A DNA stretch of 64,000 nucleotides from Paenibacillus oryzae (GCF_001675045.1 NZ_LYPA01000080.1:1-64000); one strand, 5' to 3'; positions 51,697 through 62,270 are shown, counted from the first letter of the stretch. Notes: generated by a model not told the origin, from the letters alone. Program-made: numbers and translations.

Positions 51697-52653
51697 ATGC
51701 TTAATTATTTGCTGCGCCGCATCCTGATCGCGATTCCGGTCCTTGCGGGGATAACGCTGTTCAATTTTCTCATTATCAATATGGCGCCGGGCAATCCTGT
51801 GGAAATGTTTATCAACCCCTCCATGAGCCAGGCGGATATTGATTTGCGGAAGGAGCAGCTCGGCATCGACGACCCGGTGTTTATTCAATATTTTCGCTGG
51901 TTGGGCAATATGCTGCAGGGAGACTTCGGCTATTCCTATTCCAGCTACGAGCCGGTAGCCAAGGTAGTTGGCGCGCGGATCGGGCCTACGCTTATATTGA
52001 TGGGCTCGTCTCTGCTGCTGGCCTATATCATTGCCGTTCCAATCGGCATTCTCAGCGCAAGAAAGCAATATTCATGGCTGGATTATTCCGCAACATCCTT
52101 TTCCTTTCTCGGCGTATCCATCCCCAACTTTATTCTGGGACTAGGCGGCATTTATTTGTTTGCGCTCACCTGGAAGCTGTTCCCGACAGGCGGGATGTAC
52201 ACGCTAGGCAAGGAAAAGACATTTGGCGATCTTCTTCATCATCTGATCATGCCGGCGCTGATTCTGGCTACCGCTTCGGCGGGAAGCATGGTGCGGTACG
52301 TTCGTTCCAGCGTGCTGGAGGTGCTGGGGCAGGATTACCTGCGGACGGCGAGGGCAAAAGGACTATCGGAATTCGTCGTCATCAACAAACACGCGCTTCG
52401 GAACGCGATGATCCCGATCATAACGGTGGTGGGACTCGACGTGCCGCTTCTGTTCGGCGGGGCGGTCATTACGGAGCAGGTATTCGGCTGGCCGGGCATG
52501 GGGCAATTGATGATTCAATCCATTGGCTCGCGCGATTATCCGACGTTGATGGCAATTAATCTGATTGCGGCGGTCGCCGTGCTGGCCGCTAATCTTTTGA
52601 CGGATATCGCTTATGCGGCGGCGGACCCTGCGATCAAATACGGCAAACGATGA
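51697..52653 (+). CDS. Oligopeptide ABC transporter permease, OppB/DppB type
   Basis: A 318-residue permease with six membrane helices. It starts MLNYLLRRILIAIPVLAGITLFNFLIINMAPGNP, typical of DppB, and carries the EAA loop near DYLRTARAKGLSEFVVINKHALRNAMIPI. An AGGAGG site precedes the ATG. It pairs with the next permease to form the import channel. Confidence 0.94.
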   Translation: MLNYLLRRILIAIPVLAGITLFNFLIINMAPGNPVEMFINPSMSQADIDLRKEQLGIDDPVFIQYFRWLGNMLQGDFGYSYSSYEPVAKVVGARIGPTLILMGSSLLLAYIIAVPIGILSARKQYSWLDYSATSFSFLGVSIPNFILGLGGIYLFALTWKLFPTGGMYTLGKEKTFGDLLHHLIMPALILATASAGSMVRYVRSSVLEVLGQDYLRTARAKGLSEFVVINKHALRNAMIPIITVVGLDVPLLFGGAVITEQVFGWPGMGQLMIQSIGSRDYPTLMAINLIAAVAVLAANLLTDIAYAAADPAIKYGKR

Positions 52654-52666
52654 AGGGAGACAGATC

Positions 52667-53587
52667 ATGAGTGACAAAACGGTTCTGACGGACGGCGAGA
52701 ACAGCCGGAGCTCGTCATCGCCGGCCGCTCCGGCAGAGCTGGACGGCGGGTGGAAGCAGCTGGCCAGACGTTTTTTTCGCCACAGGCTGGCCGGGGCGGG
52801 GTTGATCCTGTTCGCTTTGCTGGCGTTAATGGCGCTGTTTGCGCCGCTGATCGCTCCCTTTGATCCTTATGCCATCGGACGCTCTTACCAGCCGCCTTCG
52901 TGGACGGGCGGACATTTGCTAGGCACGGATCAGAGCGGCCGCGATGTGCTCAGCCGGCTGATTTATGCTTCGCGGGTTTCGCTGTCGGTCGGAGTGGGGG
53001 CAGTAGCCATCTATGTCGCTATCGGCACGTTGGTTGGCGCTGTGGCGGGATATTTCGGCGGCTGGATCGACAGTCTGGCGATGCGGGCTACGGATGTGTT
53101 TATGTCCTTCCCCTATCTGATGGTCATTCTGGTCATGGTCAGCGTGCTGGGACCAAGTCTGGGCAACATTATTTTGGCGCTAGGCCTTCTTGGCTGGCCG
53201 TCTGTGGCACGCCTGATCAGGGGCGGGGTGCTGTCAGTAAAGGAAAAGGAATACGTCAAGGCCGGGATTGCGCTTGGCTATAGTACGCCCAGACTTCTGT
53301 TTTTGCACATTTTGCCCAATGTGCTTGCGCCCGTTCTCGTCAATGCCACCTTCGGCATTGCCGTGGCGATCATTACGGAAGCATCGCTCAGCTTTCTTGG
53401 CATGGGCGTCCAGCCTCCGACCGCGAGCTGGGGAAATATGCTGATCGAGGCTCAGTCCTTCTCTACGCTTTCCGGCCGCCCATGGCTGTGGGTACCGCCG
53501 TCCTGCATGATCATTATCGCGGTTATTTCCATTAACTTTATGGGCGACGGATTGCGCGACGTAATGGACCCCAAAGGCAGGCGCTGA
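52667..53587 (+). CDS. Oligopeptide ABC transporter permease, OppC/DppC type
   Basis: A 306-residue permease: a Ser/Ala-rich cytoplasmic N-terminus, six helices, LLGTDQSGRDVLSRLIYASRVSLSVG (a DppC signature) and the EAA loop KEYVKAGIALGYSTPRLLFLHILPNVLAPV. ATG 52667 has AAGGGAGA upstream and lies 13 bp after the OppB-type stop; the longer frame to 52613 overlaps the upstream gene needlessly. Confidence 0.94.
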   Translation: MSDKTVLTDGENSRSSSSPAAPAELDGGWKQLARRFFRHRLAGAGLILFALLALMALFAPLIAPFDPYAIGRSYQPPSWTGGHLLGTDQSGRDVLSRLIYASRVSLSVGVGAVAIYVAIGTLVGAVAGYFGGWIDSLAMRATDVFMSFPYLMVILVMVSVLGPSLGNIILALGLLGWPSVARLIRGGVLSVKEKEYVKAGIALGYSTPRLLFLHILPNVLAPVLVNATFGIAVAIITEASLSFLGMGVQPPTASWGNMLIEAQSFSTLSGRPWLWVPPSCMIIIAVISINFMGDGLRDVMDPKGRR

Positions 53588-53763
53588 ATAGCGGCGATGG
53601 ATAAAGCCGGATAAAAGTCTTTCACAGGTTTTGCGCAAGCTCGGCGAGCCGTCGCAATTGGCGATGGAATGCAAGCTGCTGGTGACGCTGCGAGGCAGCC
53701 GGCGTTAGAGACGGAATCAGAAAAGAGCATCACCTACAAACACGAATATGGAGGGTTTCACGC

Positions 53764-55425
53764 ATGTTGAAAAAATCTACATCTCTGCTTCGCCTGCTCG
53801 TTATCGTTTTGGCTATTACGGTCATTGCGGCTTGCAGCAGCAACAATAACGCCGGCACCTCCGGTACGGCTTCTCCAGCCGCGAGCAACGCATCGGAGGG
53901 CGGGGACAAGTCTGCCGCCGACAAAACGCTATTTATCGGCATGTCCATTCCGCCTGTTGCGTTTAATCCGCTGGCGAACGGCGATATCGCATCCACCTAT
54001 GTACAAGGCTTCCTGTTTGATCCGCTGCTCGTTATGGATGGTCCGCTAAGCTTCGTGCCCAAGCTGGCTGCATCGATCGAGTCGGAGGACAACCAGAATT
54101 ATACGATCAAGCTGGACGAAAAAGCGGCCTGGTCCGACGGCACTCCGCTTACGGCTGACGATGTAATCTTTACGCTGAACCGTGCGGCTGATCCGCAAGT
54201 AAATTCCGTTTACGGCGCTTACGTTTCCATTCTGGAAGGCGTGGAAGCGACAGGCAAGCTGCCGGAGGGACAAAGCGAAATTCCGTCCGTCAAAAAGGTC
54301 GATGACCATACCGTCACGTTGACGACGAAGCAGCCGGTTGACCCCAATCTGGTGAAGGAGCAAATCGGCTCCAAAATTTTGATCCTGCCGAAGCATATTC
54401 TTGAAAATGTCGCCAAAGATCAACTAGCGCAAGACCCGTTTATGCTAAACCCGACCGTGACAAGCGGGGCATTCAAATTCGTGAAGTACGAAAAGGATCA
54501 ATACGTGCAGCTTGCTGCCAATACCGACTACTATCAAGGCGCGCCTAAGCTGGGCAATGTCTATATCAAAATTTTGACCGTGCCGAATCTGGTGGCTCAG
54601 CTGCAGAGCGGAGAGATTCATATGACCTCCGGCGGCTCCCCTGCCAAAATTCCGGTTCAGGATTATGAAACGATTCAAAACCTGCCGGATGTAACAAGCA
54701 GCATCGAACCAACGCTGAACTTCCAGACTGTGCTGATCAATCAAGCCAAGCTCACTAATGTGGAATTGCGCCAAGCGATTGCATACGGCATCAACCGCCA
54801 ATTTATCGTGGACGAGCTGCTGGCGGGCACTGGAGAAATCATCAACAGCCCTTATACCTCTCTGCATGCGTACAGTAATCCAGACGTCCAATCGTATGAC
54901 TACGATCCGGAGAAATCCAAAGCGCTGTTCCAGCAAGCGGGATGGAACTTTGACGACACGCTGGAGCTGATCGTGCCGACGGGCAACCAGATCCGGGAGC
55001 AGGTAGCCAACATTATCGTCGAAAATTTGCGTCAAGTCGGCGTGAAGGCCCAAATCTCCACCTTCGACTTCCCGACCGTTATGCAAAAAGCGCGCGCGGG
55101 CGAATACGACCTGCTGCTGATGGGCTTCACCTTTACGATGGACCCTGACTATACGTCGCTTTACGGCAGCAATGAGCCGTACAACTTTATGAAATACGAA
55201 AGCGCGGAAAACGACCGTTTGCTGCTGGCAGGCAAAAACGAAGCCGATCCGGCCAAGCGCAAAGAGATTTACAACCAGCTGCAAGAGCTTTGGCAGAAGG
55301 ATCTGCCGCTGATCACGCTGTATTCAGACCCGGACTTTATCCCGGTATCCAAAAAAGTCATCAAAGGCGGACCTAAAGTATTCGGCACCTTCGCAGAGCT
55401 GCAAAACTGGGATATTGCCGAATAA
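53764..55425 (+). CDS. Peptide-binding lipoprotein of the ABC transporter (family 5)
   Basis: A 553-residue lipoprotein: the signal peptide ends in the lipobox VIAAC, then a Ser/Asn/Gly linker and a family 5 substrate-binding fold (NYTIKLDEKAAWSDGTPLTADDVIFTLNR, LRQAIAYGINRQFIVDELLAGTGEI, YDPEKSKALFQQAGW). It delivers the substrate to the OppBCDF-type set just upstream. Ligand identity cannot be read, but the following hydrolases point to a peptide-like or cyclic-amide molecule. Confidence 0.93.
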   Translation: MLKKSTSLLRLLVIVLAITVIAACSSNNNAGTSGTASPAASNASEGGDKSAADKTLFIGMSIPPVAFNPLANGDIASTYVQGFLFDPLLVMDGPLSFVPKLAASIESEDNQNYTIKLDEKAAWSDGTPLTADDVIFTLNRAADPQVNSVYGAYVSILEGVEATGKLPEGQSEIPSVKKVDDHTVTLTTKQPVDPNLVKEQIGSKILILPKHILENVAKDQLAQDPFMLNPTVTSGAFKFVKYEKDQYVQLAANTDYYQGAPKLGNVYIKILTVPNLVAQLQSGEIHMTSGGSPAKIPVQDYETIQNLPDVTSSIEPTLNFQTVLINQAKLTNVELRQAIAYGINRQFIVDELLAGTGEIINSPYTSLHAYSNPDVQSYDYDPEKSKALFQQAGWNFDDTLELIVPTGNQIREQVANIIVENLRQVGVKAQISTFDFPTVMQKARAGEYDLLLMGFTFTMDPDYTSLYGSNEPYNFMKYESAENDRLLLAGKNEADPAKRKEIYNQLQELWQKDLPLITLYSDPDFIPVSKKVIKGGPKVFGTFAELQNWDIAE

Positions 55426-55536
55426 GCTCCGACAACTTGAGCATTCGATAACTTGATGATTCATTAATATGCTGATTTATGCAGGTTTCGTCGTTTATTG
55501 GCCGGCCTGCTGATGCAGCGGAAGGAGGAGAATAAC

Positions 55537-56931
55537 ATGTCCAAAAAAGAAGCGGACCGCTGGCTGCAAGGTGCAGAAGAGGCGTATCCTCTTGCGGTCA
55601 GGCTGCTCGGGGAGATGGTGTCCATCCCTTCCGTTGCGGCGCAGCACCGGGGCATCCCGGAGGCGGCATCCTGTGTGTTGCGGAGCGTGGAGGAATTGGG
55701 CGGCGAGGCGTTGATCTTCGACGACCTTCCCGGCAATCCCGTCGTGTACGGCTTTTTCCCTGCAGGCACGGGCGGCGATTCCGGCAAGACGCTGTTGTTC
55801 TACAACCATTACGACGTGCAGCCGGAGGAGCCGGCAGAGGAGTGGGAAACGCCGCCTTTTGCGCTGACAGAGCGGGAAGGGAAGCTGTTTGGCCGCGGCG
55901 TTGGCGACAACAAAGGCGATATCGCCGCGCGTCTTGCGGCGGTTGACCTGCTCCGGCGGCAGCCGGGCGGCTTGCCCTGCAACGTCAAGTTTATGGTGGA
56001 GGGCGAGGAGGAAATCGGCAGTCCGAATTTGGCTCCTTATGTGGCCAAATACAGTGATTATTTTGCGGCAGACGCTTGTATCTGGGAATTTGGCTATAAG
56101 GATGAAGGCGAGCGCCAGGGCCTGGTTGCGGGTTTAAGAGGGCTGCTCTATATGGAGCTGATCTGCAAGGGGGCCGATCAGGACCAGCACTCGCTGTCCA
56201 GCGGCTACATAGACAATCCTGCGCTCCGTCTGGCGCATGCGTTGTCGAGCCTGAAGGATCAGAATGGCGAAGTGACGGTGGAAGGCTTTCACGACGATGC
56301 AAAGGAGCCAACCCCCGAGGAACTGGAAGCGGTCAGGAAGCTTCCGTTTGACGGCGAAGCAATCAAGAAGCTGTATGGCTTGCGCCTTCCCTTGCTGACG
56401 GAGCGTTCCGGCAAGGACCCGCGCGTCGTCACTGCCTTTGAATCGCTGCTCACCGTCTGCGGCATCCATGGCGGATATACCGGCAGCGGGGCCAAAACGC
56501 TTATACCAAGCGAAGCCATTGCCAAGGTAGAGGTAAGGCTTGCTGCGGGGCAGGAGCCGCAAACTATCCTTCGCCTGCTCCGCGCCCATCTGGACAGGCA
56601 CGGTTTCGGCGACATCCATATCAACGTGCTGAACGACCGGCAGCGGGGCTTTCGTTCGAATTTGTCGGACCCCTTCGTTAAGCTGGTCCAGCGCACAGCG
56701 GAGGAATTGTACCCGGACGGCGTTACGTTAACGCCAAGCCATCCGGGCTGTGGGCCTATGTATGATCTCGGCTCGGTGCTTGAGCTGCCGATTGTGAGCA
56801 CAGGCATCGGCTGGATCGGCTCACGCTACCACGCGCCGAACGAAAATGTTCGGATCGGCGACTTGAAGCAAGGCATCGCCCATATCGCCTTGCTGCTAAG
56901 CCGTTTTGGTCAACCGATAACGACTACCTGA
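55537..56931 (+). CDS. M20-family metallopeptidase
   Basis: A 464-residue enzyme with the M20 metal ligands: LFYNHYDVQPEEP (His, Asp), GRGVGDNKGDIAARL (Asp), EGEEEIGSPN (Glu pair), and HAPNENVRIGD near the end, with a lid domain between. Family members are dipeptidases, carboxypeptidases or amidohydrolases. ATG 55537 has GGAGGAG just upstream. It is cytoplasmic, since no signal is present, and likely cleaves an imported compound. Confidence 0.92.
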   Translation: MSKKEADRWLQGAEEAYPLAVRLLGEMVSIPSVAAQHRGIPEAASCVLRSVEELGGEALIFDDLPGNPVVYGFFPAGTGGDSGKTLLFYNHYDVQPEEPAEEWETPPFALTEREGKLFGRGVGDNKGDIAARLAAVDLLRRQPGGLPCNVKFMVEGEEEIGSPNLAPYVAKYSDYFAADACIWEFGYKDEGERQGLVAGLRGLLYMELICKGADQDQHSLSSGYIDNPALRLAHALSSLKDQNGEVTVEGFHDDAKEPTPEELEAVRKLPFDGEAIKKLYGLRLPLLTERSGKDPRVVTAFESLLTVCGIHGGYTGSGAKTLIPSEAIAKVEVRLAAGQEPQTILRLLRAHLDRHGFGDIHINVLNDRQRGFRSNLSDPFVKLVQRTAEELYPDGVTLTPSHPGCGPMYDLGSVLELPIVSTGIGWIGSRYHAPNENVRIGDLKQGIAHIALLLSRFGQPITTT

Positions 56932-56945
56932 CAGGAGGCAGCAGC

Positions 56946-58127
56946 ATGAAAATACTGAAAAATTGCATCTTGATCGACGGCCTGTCCCAAGAGCCACTGG
57001 ATAATGCTTACGTCGTCATTGACGGCGATTCAATCGCAAGCGTAGGACGGGGAGACTATCCCGCGGCCTCTGGCGAAGTAATCGACTGCCAGGGCGCTTA
57101 TGTATTACCTGGCTTGATCGACACGCATGTCCATCTGATCTGGAACGGCTCGTCCCATCCGCAGACGCTGATTTCCGGGGCCGACCCCGAAACCGTCACG
57201 CTTTATGCCTATCGTCATGCGCTGCAGACGTTGTCTCTGGGCATTACATCCGTTCGCGATCTTGCTTCTCCGTTCAAAACGGTGCTGCAGCTCCGCAACG
57301 CCATTAACGCCAATCTTCTTGTTGGCCCAACTATTGTGGCGTCCGGTCCGTCAATCAGCATGACGGGCGGGCATATCCACTATATCGGCGTGGAAGCCGA
57401 CGGCGAGGACGAGGTTCGCAAGGCGGCGCGGGGTTTGCTGAAGCAAGGCGCCGACGTCATCAAGGTGATGGCGACAGGCGGCATCTATACAAACGGCGAA
57501 GAGCCGGGCTCGGTCCAGATGACGCTGCCCGAGCTGAAGGCAGCCCGCGAGGAAGCGGTCAAAAAGAACAAAAAAACCGCAGCTCACGCGCAAGGCTTGC
57601 AGGGCATCATCAATTGTCTCGATGCCGGCATCGAAACGATCGAGCATGGCATTTACGCGGACCGCGAAACGCTTATCCGCATGAAGGACCAAGGAGCATA
57701 TCTTGTGCCGACCATGATTGTATTCCGCAATCTAGCATCGGACAGCGGCATTCCGCCGTGGGCGCACAAAAAGGTGCAGCATGTGCTGGAGCCGCATCGC
57801 AGCATGCTGGAGCAGGCCGTGTCGCTGAAGGTCAAGATCGCGACGGGAACCGACTGCGGCTCTCCCGCCACGCCGCCCAGGTTTTATTTTGACGAGCTGA
57901 TCATTATGCAAGAAGCGGGCATGACGCCGATGGAGGTTATCCATGCTTCCACGCGGGTAGCCGCGGATTGTATTGATCTTCATGACCGCGGCACAATCGA
58001 AGCCGGCAAAAAAGCCGATTTGCTGATCGTGCAGGATAATCCTCTTCAGAACTTGAATGTTCTTAGGGGAGACAAGCAGGTGGTGAAGGACGGCCGTTTT
58101 ATAAGTGGAAAGCTGCTTTTGCTGTGA
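56946..58127 (+). CDS. Metal-dependent amidohydrolase
   Basis: A 393-residue amidohydrolase-superfamily enzyme: GLIDTHVHL (first metal His pair), the bridging Lys in DVIKVMATGG, HAQGLQGI and IEHGIYAD (His ligands), and GTDCGSPATPP (catalytic Asp). It resembles prolidase- or imidazolonepropionase-like members of the superfamily that cut Xaa-Pro or cyclic amides. It starts 14 bp after the M20 gene and is closed by a terminator at 58148-58188. Confidence 0.9.
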   Translation: MKILKNCILIDGLSQEPLDNAYVVIDGDSIASVGRGDYPAASGEVIDCQGAYVLPGLIDTHVHLIWNGSSHPQTLISGADPETVTLYAYRHALQTLSLGITSVRDLASPFKTVLQLRNAINANLLVGPTIVASGPSISMTGGHIHYIGVEADGEDEVRKAARGLLKQGADVIKVMATGGIYTNGEEPGSVQMTLPELKAAREEAVKKNKKTAAHAQGLQGIINCLDAGIETIEHGIYADRETLIRMKDQGAYLVPTMIVFRNLASDSGIPPWAHKKVQHVLEPHRSMLEQAVSLKVKIATGTDCGSPATPPRFYFDELIIMQEAGMTPMEVIHASTRVAADCIDLHDRGTIEAGKKADLLIVQDNPLQNLNVLRGDKQVVKDGRFISGKLLLL

Positions 58128-58147
58128 CGGTGCGTAACAGTTAAAGG

Positions 58148-58188
58148 GAGGCTGCCTGAGTTCTCTGCCCGGGCGGCCTCTTTTCTTT
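58148..58188 (+). terminator. Intrinsic terminator inside the catabolic cluster
   Basis: GAGGCTGCC (58148-58156) pairs with GGCGGCCTC (58172-58180), one wobble, followed by TTTTCTTT. It separates the transporter and peptidase genes from the hydantoinase genes. Confidence 0.75.
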
Positions 58189-58212
58189 CCATACGACAAA
58201 AAAAGGGGGCAA

Positions 58213-60279
58213 ATGTACTTGAGCACATCCAAAATCCGCCTAGGTATCGATATCGGGGGGACCTTTACGGATCTCACCGTATATGAAGAAGAAAGCGGAG
58301 CAACCGTCAGCCTCAAAACGCCGACAGTGGCGGGTGACCCTGTGCAGGGAATCGCAAACGGTCTGCTTCTTCTGAGAGAAAAGGGATTGACGGCGGATCA
58401 AATCCATTATTTCGTACACGGAACAACCATTGGTTTAAATACATTGCTGCAAAGAAAAGGCGCCAAAACAGCGCTGTTCGTAACGGAAGGTTTCAGGGAT
58501 ATTTTGCACCTGCAGCGTTTACGACTGCCCGTGCCTTATGATTTTCGTTCCAGACTGCCGGAGCCGCTGGTTCCCCGGAGTCTCGTCTACCCCATCGCGG
58601 AGCGGATGCGCCAGGACGGCACCGTTGCCCGGGCGCTCGATCTTGAGCAGCTCGATGAAGCAATTGACTCCGCAATCGCGGCCAAGGTCGAAGGGATTGT
58701 TGTATGTTTTCTTCATAGCTATAAAAACGCTGAACATGAGCTTGCGGCAGCGAGACGGGTCAAGGAACGTTCGGGAGGCCGTCTGGAAGTAACGACGTCC
58801 GCCGAGCTGTGGCCGCAGATGCGCGAATACGAACGCGCCGTCATGGCTGCCGTAAATTTATATATATTGCCGACTTGCAAACGGTATTTTCAAACCTTGG
58901 CGGAACGCTTGCTGCTGGAAGGCGTGACGGCGAAGCCTTTTATTACGCAGTCCAACGGCGGACTGATGGATATTGGAACGGCTGCGGAAGCACCGGTACG
59001 GACGCTGTTTTCGGGTCCGGCCGGAGGCATTGTCGGCGCGGTTCGGGCGGCGGAGTCCGCTGGCTTGCGCAATGTCATTACGCTGGATATGGGCGGCACC
59101 AGCGCGGATATATCCATCATCGAAAATTTGCAGCCGTCTTTTGTACAGAGCAATCATCTCGCCGGTTTTCCGATTATTTTGCCTGCGGTGTCGATTTTTT
59201 CGGTAGGCGCGGGCGGCGGCTCCTTCGCCTGGATCGACAAGGGAGGCTTGCTGAAGGTAGGTCCCGAGTCCGTTGGCTCAAACCCCGGTCCGGCCTGCTA
59301 CGGCTCCGGCGATAAAGCGGCGATGACGGACGCGTTTCTGCTCTGCGGCTATATTAATCCCGACCGGTTTGCGGCGGGCCACGTCAGACTGCATCCCGAG
59401 CTGTCGGCCAAGGCGCTTCAGCCGATTGCCGACTATCTGGAATGCGACATTTGGGAAACGGCGGACAAAATGATTCAGGTCGCGGTCGCCAATATGTACG
59501 CCGAGCTTAGCGGCATTATCGAGCAGCATGGGCTGGACCCGCGAGATTTTAGCCTGATGGGCTTTGGCGGCGCCGGTCCGGTCGTCGTCAGCTTTTTGGC
59601 CGAGGAAATTGGAGCAGATTCAGTGTTGATTCCCCCTAGTCCCGGCACGCTCTGCGCGCTTGGCTCGCTGCTGGCCGACTTTGCTTACGACGCGGTGCAA
59701 GCCCGTTACGAGCAGCTGGAGCAAATTCCGCTGTCCCTGCTGCGGGGCGAGTTCCGCAAGCTTTCGGCACAAGCGGAGGCTTGGCTGAACGAGCAGCAAA
59801 TCAACGGCCTTGAGGGCCATAGCATCCTTTATTTTATGGACATCCGGTATGCGGGACAGGCCTTCGAGCTGGAGCTGCCCATCGAAGAGAAGCAGCTTCG
59901 TCGCAAGGATCACCGCAGCATCATCAAGGCGTTCCACGAGCTGCATCAGCGGCAATACGGCCATCATGACGAAAATGCGTCGCTGGAGGTTATTCAACTG
60001 CGCGTCCGTATTTTGGGACACACGATCAAGCCTGGAATCAGGAAAATCGGAAAGGCGGAAGTGCCGGCAGAGGTGAAGGGGCAACGACGCATTATTTGCA
60101 ACGGACGCTCTTATGAAGCGTCTATATATTGGCGTTCGGAGCTGCTTGAGGGCCATGTCATTTGTGGTCCGGCCATTGTGGAGCAGGACGATACGACTGT
60201 GCTGGTGCTGGATGGATGGCAAGGCCGGATAGACGGTCACGGCAATCTGGTTCTTCGCAGAGGGGAGGAGACGGCATGA
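58213..60279 (+). CDS. Hydantoinase/oxoprolinase subunit A
   Basis: A 688-residue protein with the HyuA pattern: an ASKHA-type ATP-binding start LGIDIGGTFTDLTVYE, HGTTIGLNTLLQRKGAKTALFVTEGFRD, LFSGPAGGIVGAVRAAE, VITLDMGGTSADIS and GFGGAGPVV. Family knowledge: HyuA/HyuB use ATP to open hydantoins or 5-oxoproline; acetone carboxylase is related. It overlaps the B subunit gene by 4 bp (ATGA). The ATG at 58213 lies just after AAAGGGGGC. Confidence 0.92.
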   Translation: MYLSTSKIRLGIDIGGTFTDLTVYEEESGATVSLKTPTVAGDPVQGIANGLLLLREKGLTADQIHYFVHGTTIGLNTLLQRKGAKTALFVTEGFRDILHLQRLRLPVPYDFRSRLPEPLVPRSLVYPIAERMRQDGTVARALDLEQLDEAIDSAIAAKVEGIVVCFLHSYKNAEHELAAARRVKERSGGRLEVTTSAELWPQMREYERAVMAAVNLYILPTCKRYFQTLAERLLLEGVTAKPFITQSNGGLMDIGTAAEAPVRTLFSGPAGGIVGAVRAAESAGLRNVITLDMGGTSADISIIENLQPSFVQSNHLAGFPIILPAVSIFSVGAGGGSFAWIDKGGLLKVGPESVGSNPGPACYGSGDKAAMTDAFLLCGYINPDRFAAGHVRLHPELSAKALQPIADYLECDIWETADKMIQVAVANMYAELSGIIEQHGLDPRDFSLMGFGGAGPVVVSFLAEEIGADSVLIPPSPGTLCALGSLLADFAYDAVQARYEQLEQIPLSLLRGEFRKLSAQAEAWLNEQQINGLEGHSILYFMDIRYAGQAFELELPIEEKQLRRKDHRSIIKAFHELHQRQYGHHDENASLEVIQLRVRILGHTIKPGIRKIGKAEVPAEVKGQRRIICNGRSYEASIYWRSELLEGHVICGPAIVEQDDTTVLVLDGWQGRIDGHGNLVLRRGEETA

Positions 60280-62270
60280 GAACGGACCCGGTAACACTGG
60301 AAATTATGCGGAGTTATTTTAATGCCATAGCAAGCGGAATGGGCCATATTATCGAAAGAACCTCCATGACTACTTTCGTTAAGGAATCGGCGGATTTTGC
60401 GACCGCTCTTGCGGCTCCTTCCGGGCAGTTTTTTGTTTATCCGCAATCCATCGGGGTAACTATCTTTATGGGCCTTAGTCTGCAACAGGCGATCCAGTCC
60501 TGCCGGGAGGAGCTGGAGCCGGGCGACATTATTATTACGAACGATCCCTACAGCACCGACGGACTTGCTACGCATCTTCCCGATGTGCATGTGTTCAAGC
60601 CGATTTTTGTGGACGGAGAATTAATTAGCTATGCCTGGTCCTTCGTTCATTGCAGCGACGTCGGGGGTCTGGTTCCGGCGAGTATATCGCCGCTGGCTAC
60701 CGATATCCACCAGGAAGGCCTGCGCATTCCGCCGGTCAAGCTTTTCCGGGCAGGTAACCCAAACCGGGACGTGTTGTCGTTTCTGGACAATAACAGCCGT
60801 GTGCCCGGCCTCAATATGGGCGACATCAACGCAATGGTGGCTGCGGTTAATACGGCAGAAACCCGGCTTCATACTATGGCCCGCAAATTTGGCAGTCAAG
60901 CGGTGAAGGACGCCATGCTGGATTTGCTGGAGCAGGGAGAGCAGCGCTCGCGCCAGGTCATCTCCGCCATTCCGGACGGCAGCTATGCATTCGCGGATTA
61001 TCTGGACGATGATATGGTGTCCGATGTGCCGATTCGGCTTGCGTTAACGTTGACGGTGGAAGGTTCGGAGATGGTGCTGGACTTCACCAAATGCGATTCT
61101 CAGGTCAGCACCGCTTTTAATCTGGTGACAAACGGCAAGCCGCATTCCTTTATGCTGCAAGGGCTGATCAACTATATTATCAGCTCCGATCCCTACATCC
61201 CCGTCAACGGGGGCATCATTGCGCCGATCAGCGTTATCGCTCCGTGCGGCAGCATAGTTAACCCGGAGTATCCCGCCTCTGTCGGGGTGCGCCATGCTAT
61301 TACGATGCGGCTGTACAGCGCCGTGCTGGGCGCATTGTCGCAGGCCGTGCCGGAGCTGGTGCCTGCGGCGGGAGCGGGACAAGCCGCAATCGTCGTTTTG
61401 TCCACGCCGGGCGAAGACGGCAAATCCCGCGACATGGCGGTTGTTGAGCCCATGGGCGGAGGAGGCGGCGGCCAAAGCGATATGGACGGCGTCGACGGCA
61501 TCGACCATGCCTCCGGCTTCCTGCAAAATACGCCAATCGAAAGTCTGGAGCAGCATATCGATGTGCTGGTTCACCGCTATGAGCTTCTGCCGGATACCGG
61601 CGGCGCGGGCCTGCATCGCGGAGGCCATGCTATCGGTCTGGATTTTGAGATCAGGAAAGCGGAGTCCATCGTGACCGCAAGGGGCCTGGAGCGGATGAGC
61701 TTTCAGCCTTGGGGCTTGACTGGCGGCAAGGCGGGTGCGCTGGGCCATATCGTGCTTAATCCGGACGGCGAAAGCAAGCCGATATCCAAAATCAGCGTTC
61801 TGAAGCCGGAGCGGGGAGATATCATCAGCATTAGATCGCCTGGAGGCGGCGGCTGGGGCAATCCGCTGGACCGCTCGCCTGAGCTGGTTGTGCGAGAGGT
61901 TGCCGACGGCCTGCTCAGCGCGGCGCAAGCTGCTGAACAATACGGGGTCGTCATTGCCGAGCTTGCCAACGATCCCGCCGGCAATCTGTTTACGTGGGAT
62001 CGTCTGGCGACGGAGGAGCTTCGCGCGGACCGGCATCGGCAAATAGCAGGGATTGTACAGCCGCTTTGGCAGTTTGGAGAAGCGCGCGAGCGGTACGAAC
62101 GCCGCTTTACGCCTGAAGCCAGCGATGCATTGGCCGTGCTGCTGCAGGAGCTGCCGCCGTCGCTCCGGTGGAACCGCAAGCAGGAGGTTCACAAGCTGGC
62201 GGCCGGGCTGGGGGTCGAGGCGGTTACGGCTGAGGATATCGAAGATATTTGGAAACGGTGGAATCTGTAG
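60276..62270 (+). CDS. Hydantoinase/oxoprolinase subunit B
   Basis: A 664-residue protein: MRTDPVTLEIMRSYFNAIASGMGHIIERTSMT, then ITNDPYSTDGLATHLPDVHVFKP, and the Gly-rich EPMGGGGGGQSDMDGVDG and SPGGGGWGNP motifs typical of HyuB. ATG 60276 overlaps the A-subunit stop (ATGA) and has GGGGAGGAG upstream. The C-terminal 90 residues extend beyond the conserved core. The A and B subunits form one ATP-dependent enzyme. Confidence 0.92.
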   Translation: MRTDPVTLEIMRSYFNAIASGMGHIIERTSMTTFVKESADFATALAAPSGQFFVYPQSIGVTIFMGLSLQQAIQSCREELEPGDIIITNDPYSTDGLATHLPDVHVFKPIFVDGELISYAWSFVHCSDVGGLVPASISPLATDIHQEGLRIPPVKLFRAGNPNRDVLSFLDNNSRVPGLNMGDINAMVAAVNTAETRLHTMARKFGSQAVKDAMLDLLEQGEQRSRQVISAIPDGSYAFADYLDDDMVSDVPIRLALTLTVEGSEMVLDFTKCDSQVSTAFNLVTNGKPHSFMLQGLINYIISSDPYIPVNGGIIAPISVIAPCGSIVNPEYPASVGVRHAITMRLYSAVLGALSQAVPELVPAAGAGQAAIVVLSTPGEDGKSRDMAVVEPMGGGGGGQSDMDGVDGIDHASGFLQNTPIESLEQHIDVLVHRYELLPDTGGAGLHRGGHAIGLDFEIRKAESIVTARGLERMSFQPWGLTGGKAGALGHIVLNPDGESKPISKISVLKPERGDIISIRSPGGGGWGNPLDRSPELVVREVADGLLSAAQAAEQYGVVIAELANDPAGNLFTWDRLATEELRADRHRQIAGIVQPLWQFGEARERYERRFTPEASDALAVLLQELPPSLRWNRKQEVHKLAAGLGVEAVTAEDIEDIWKRWNL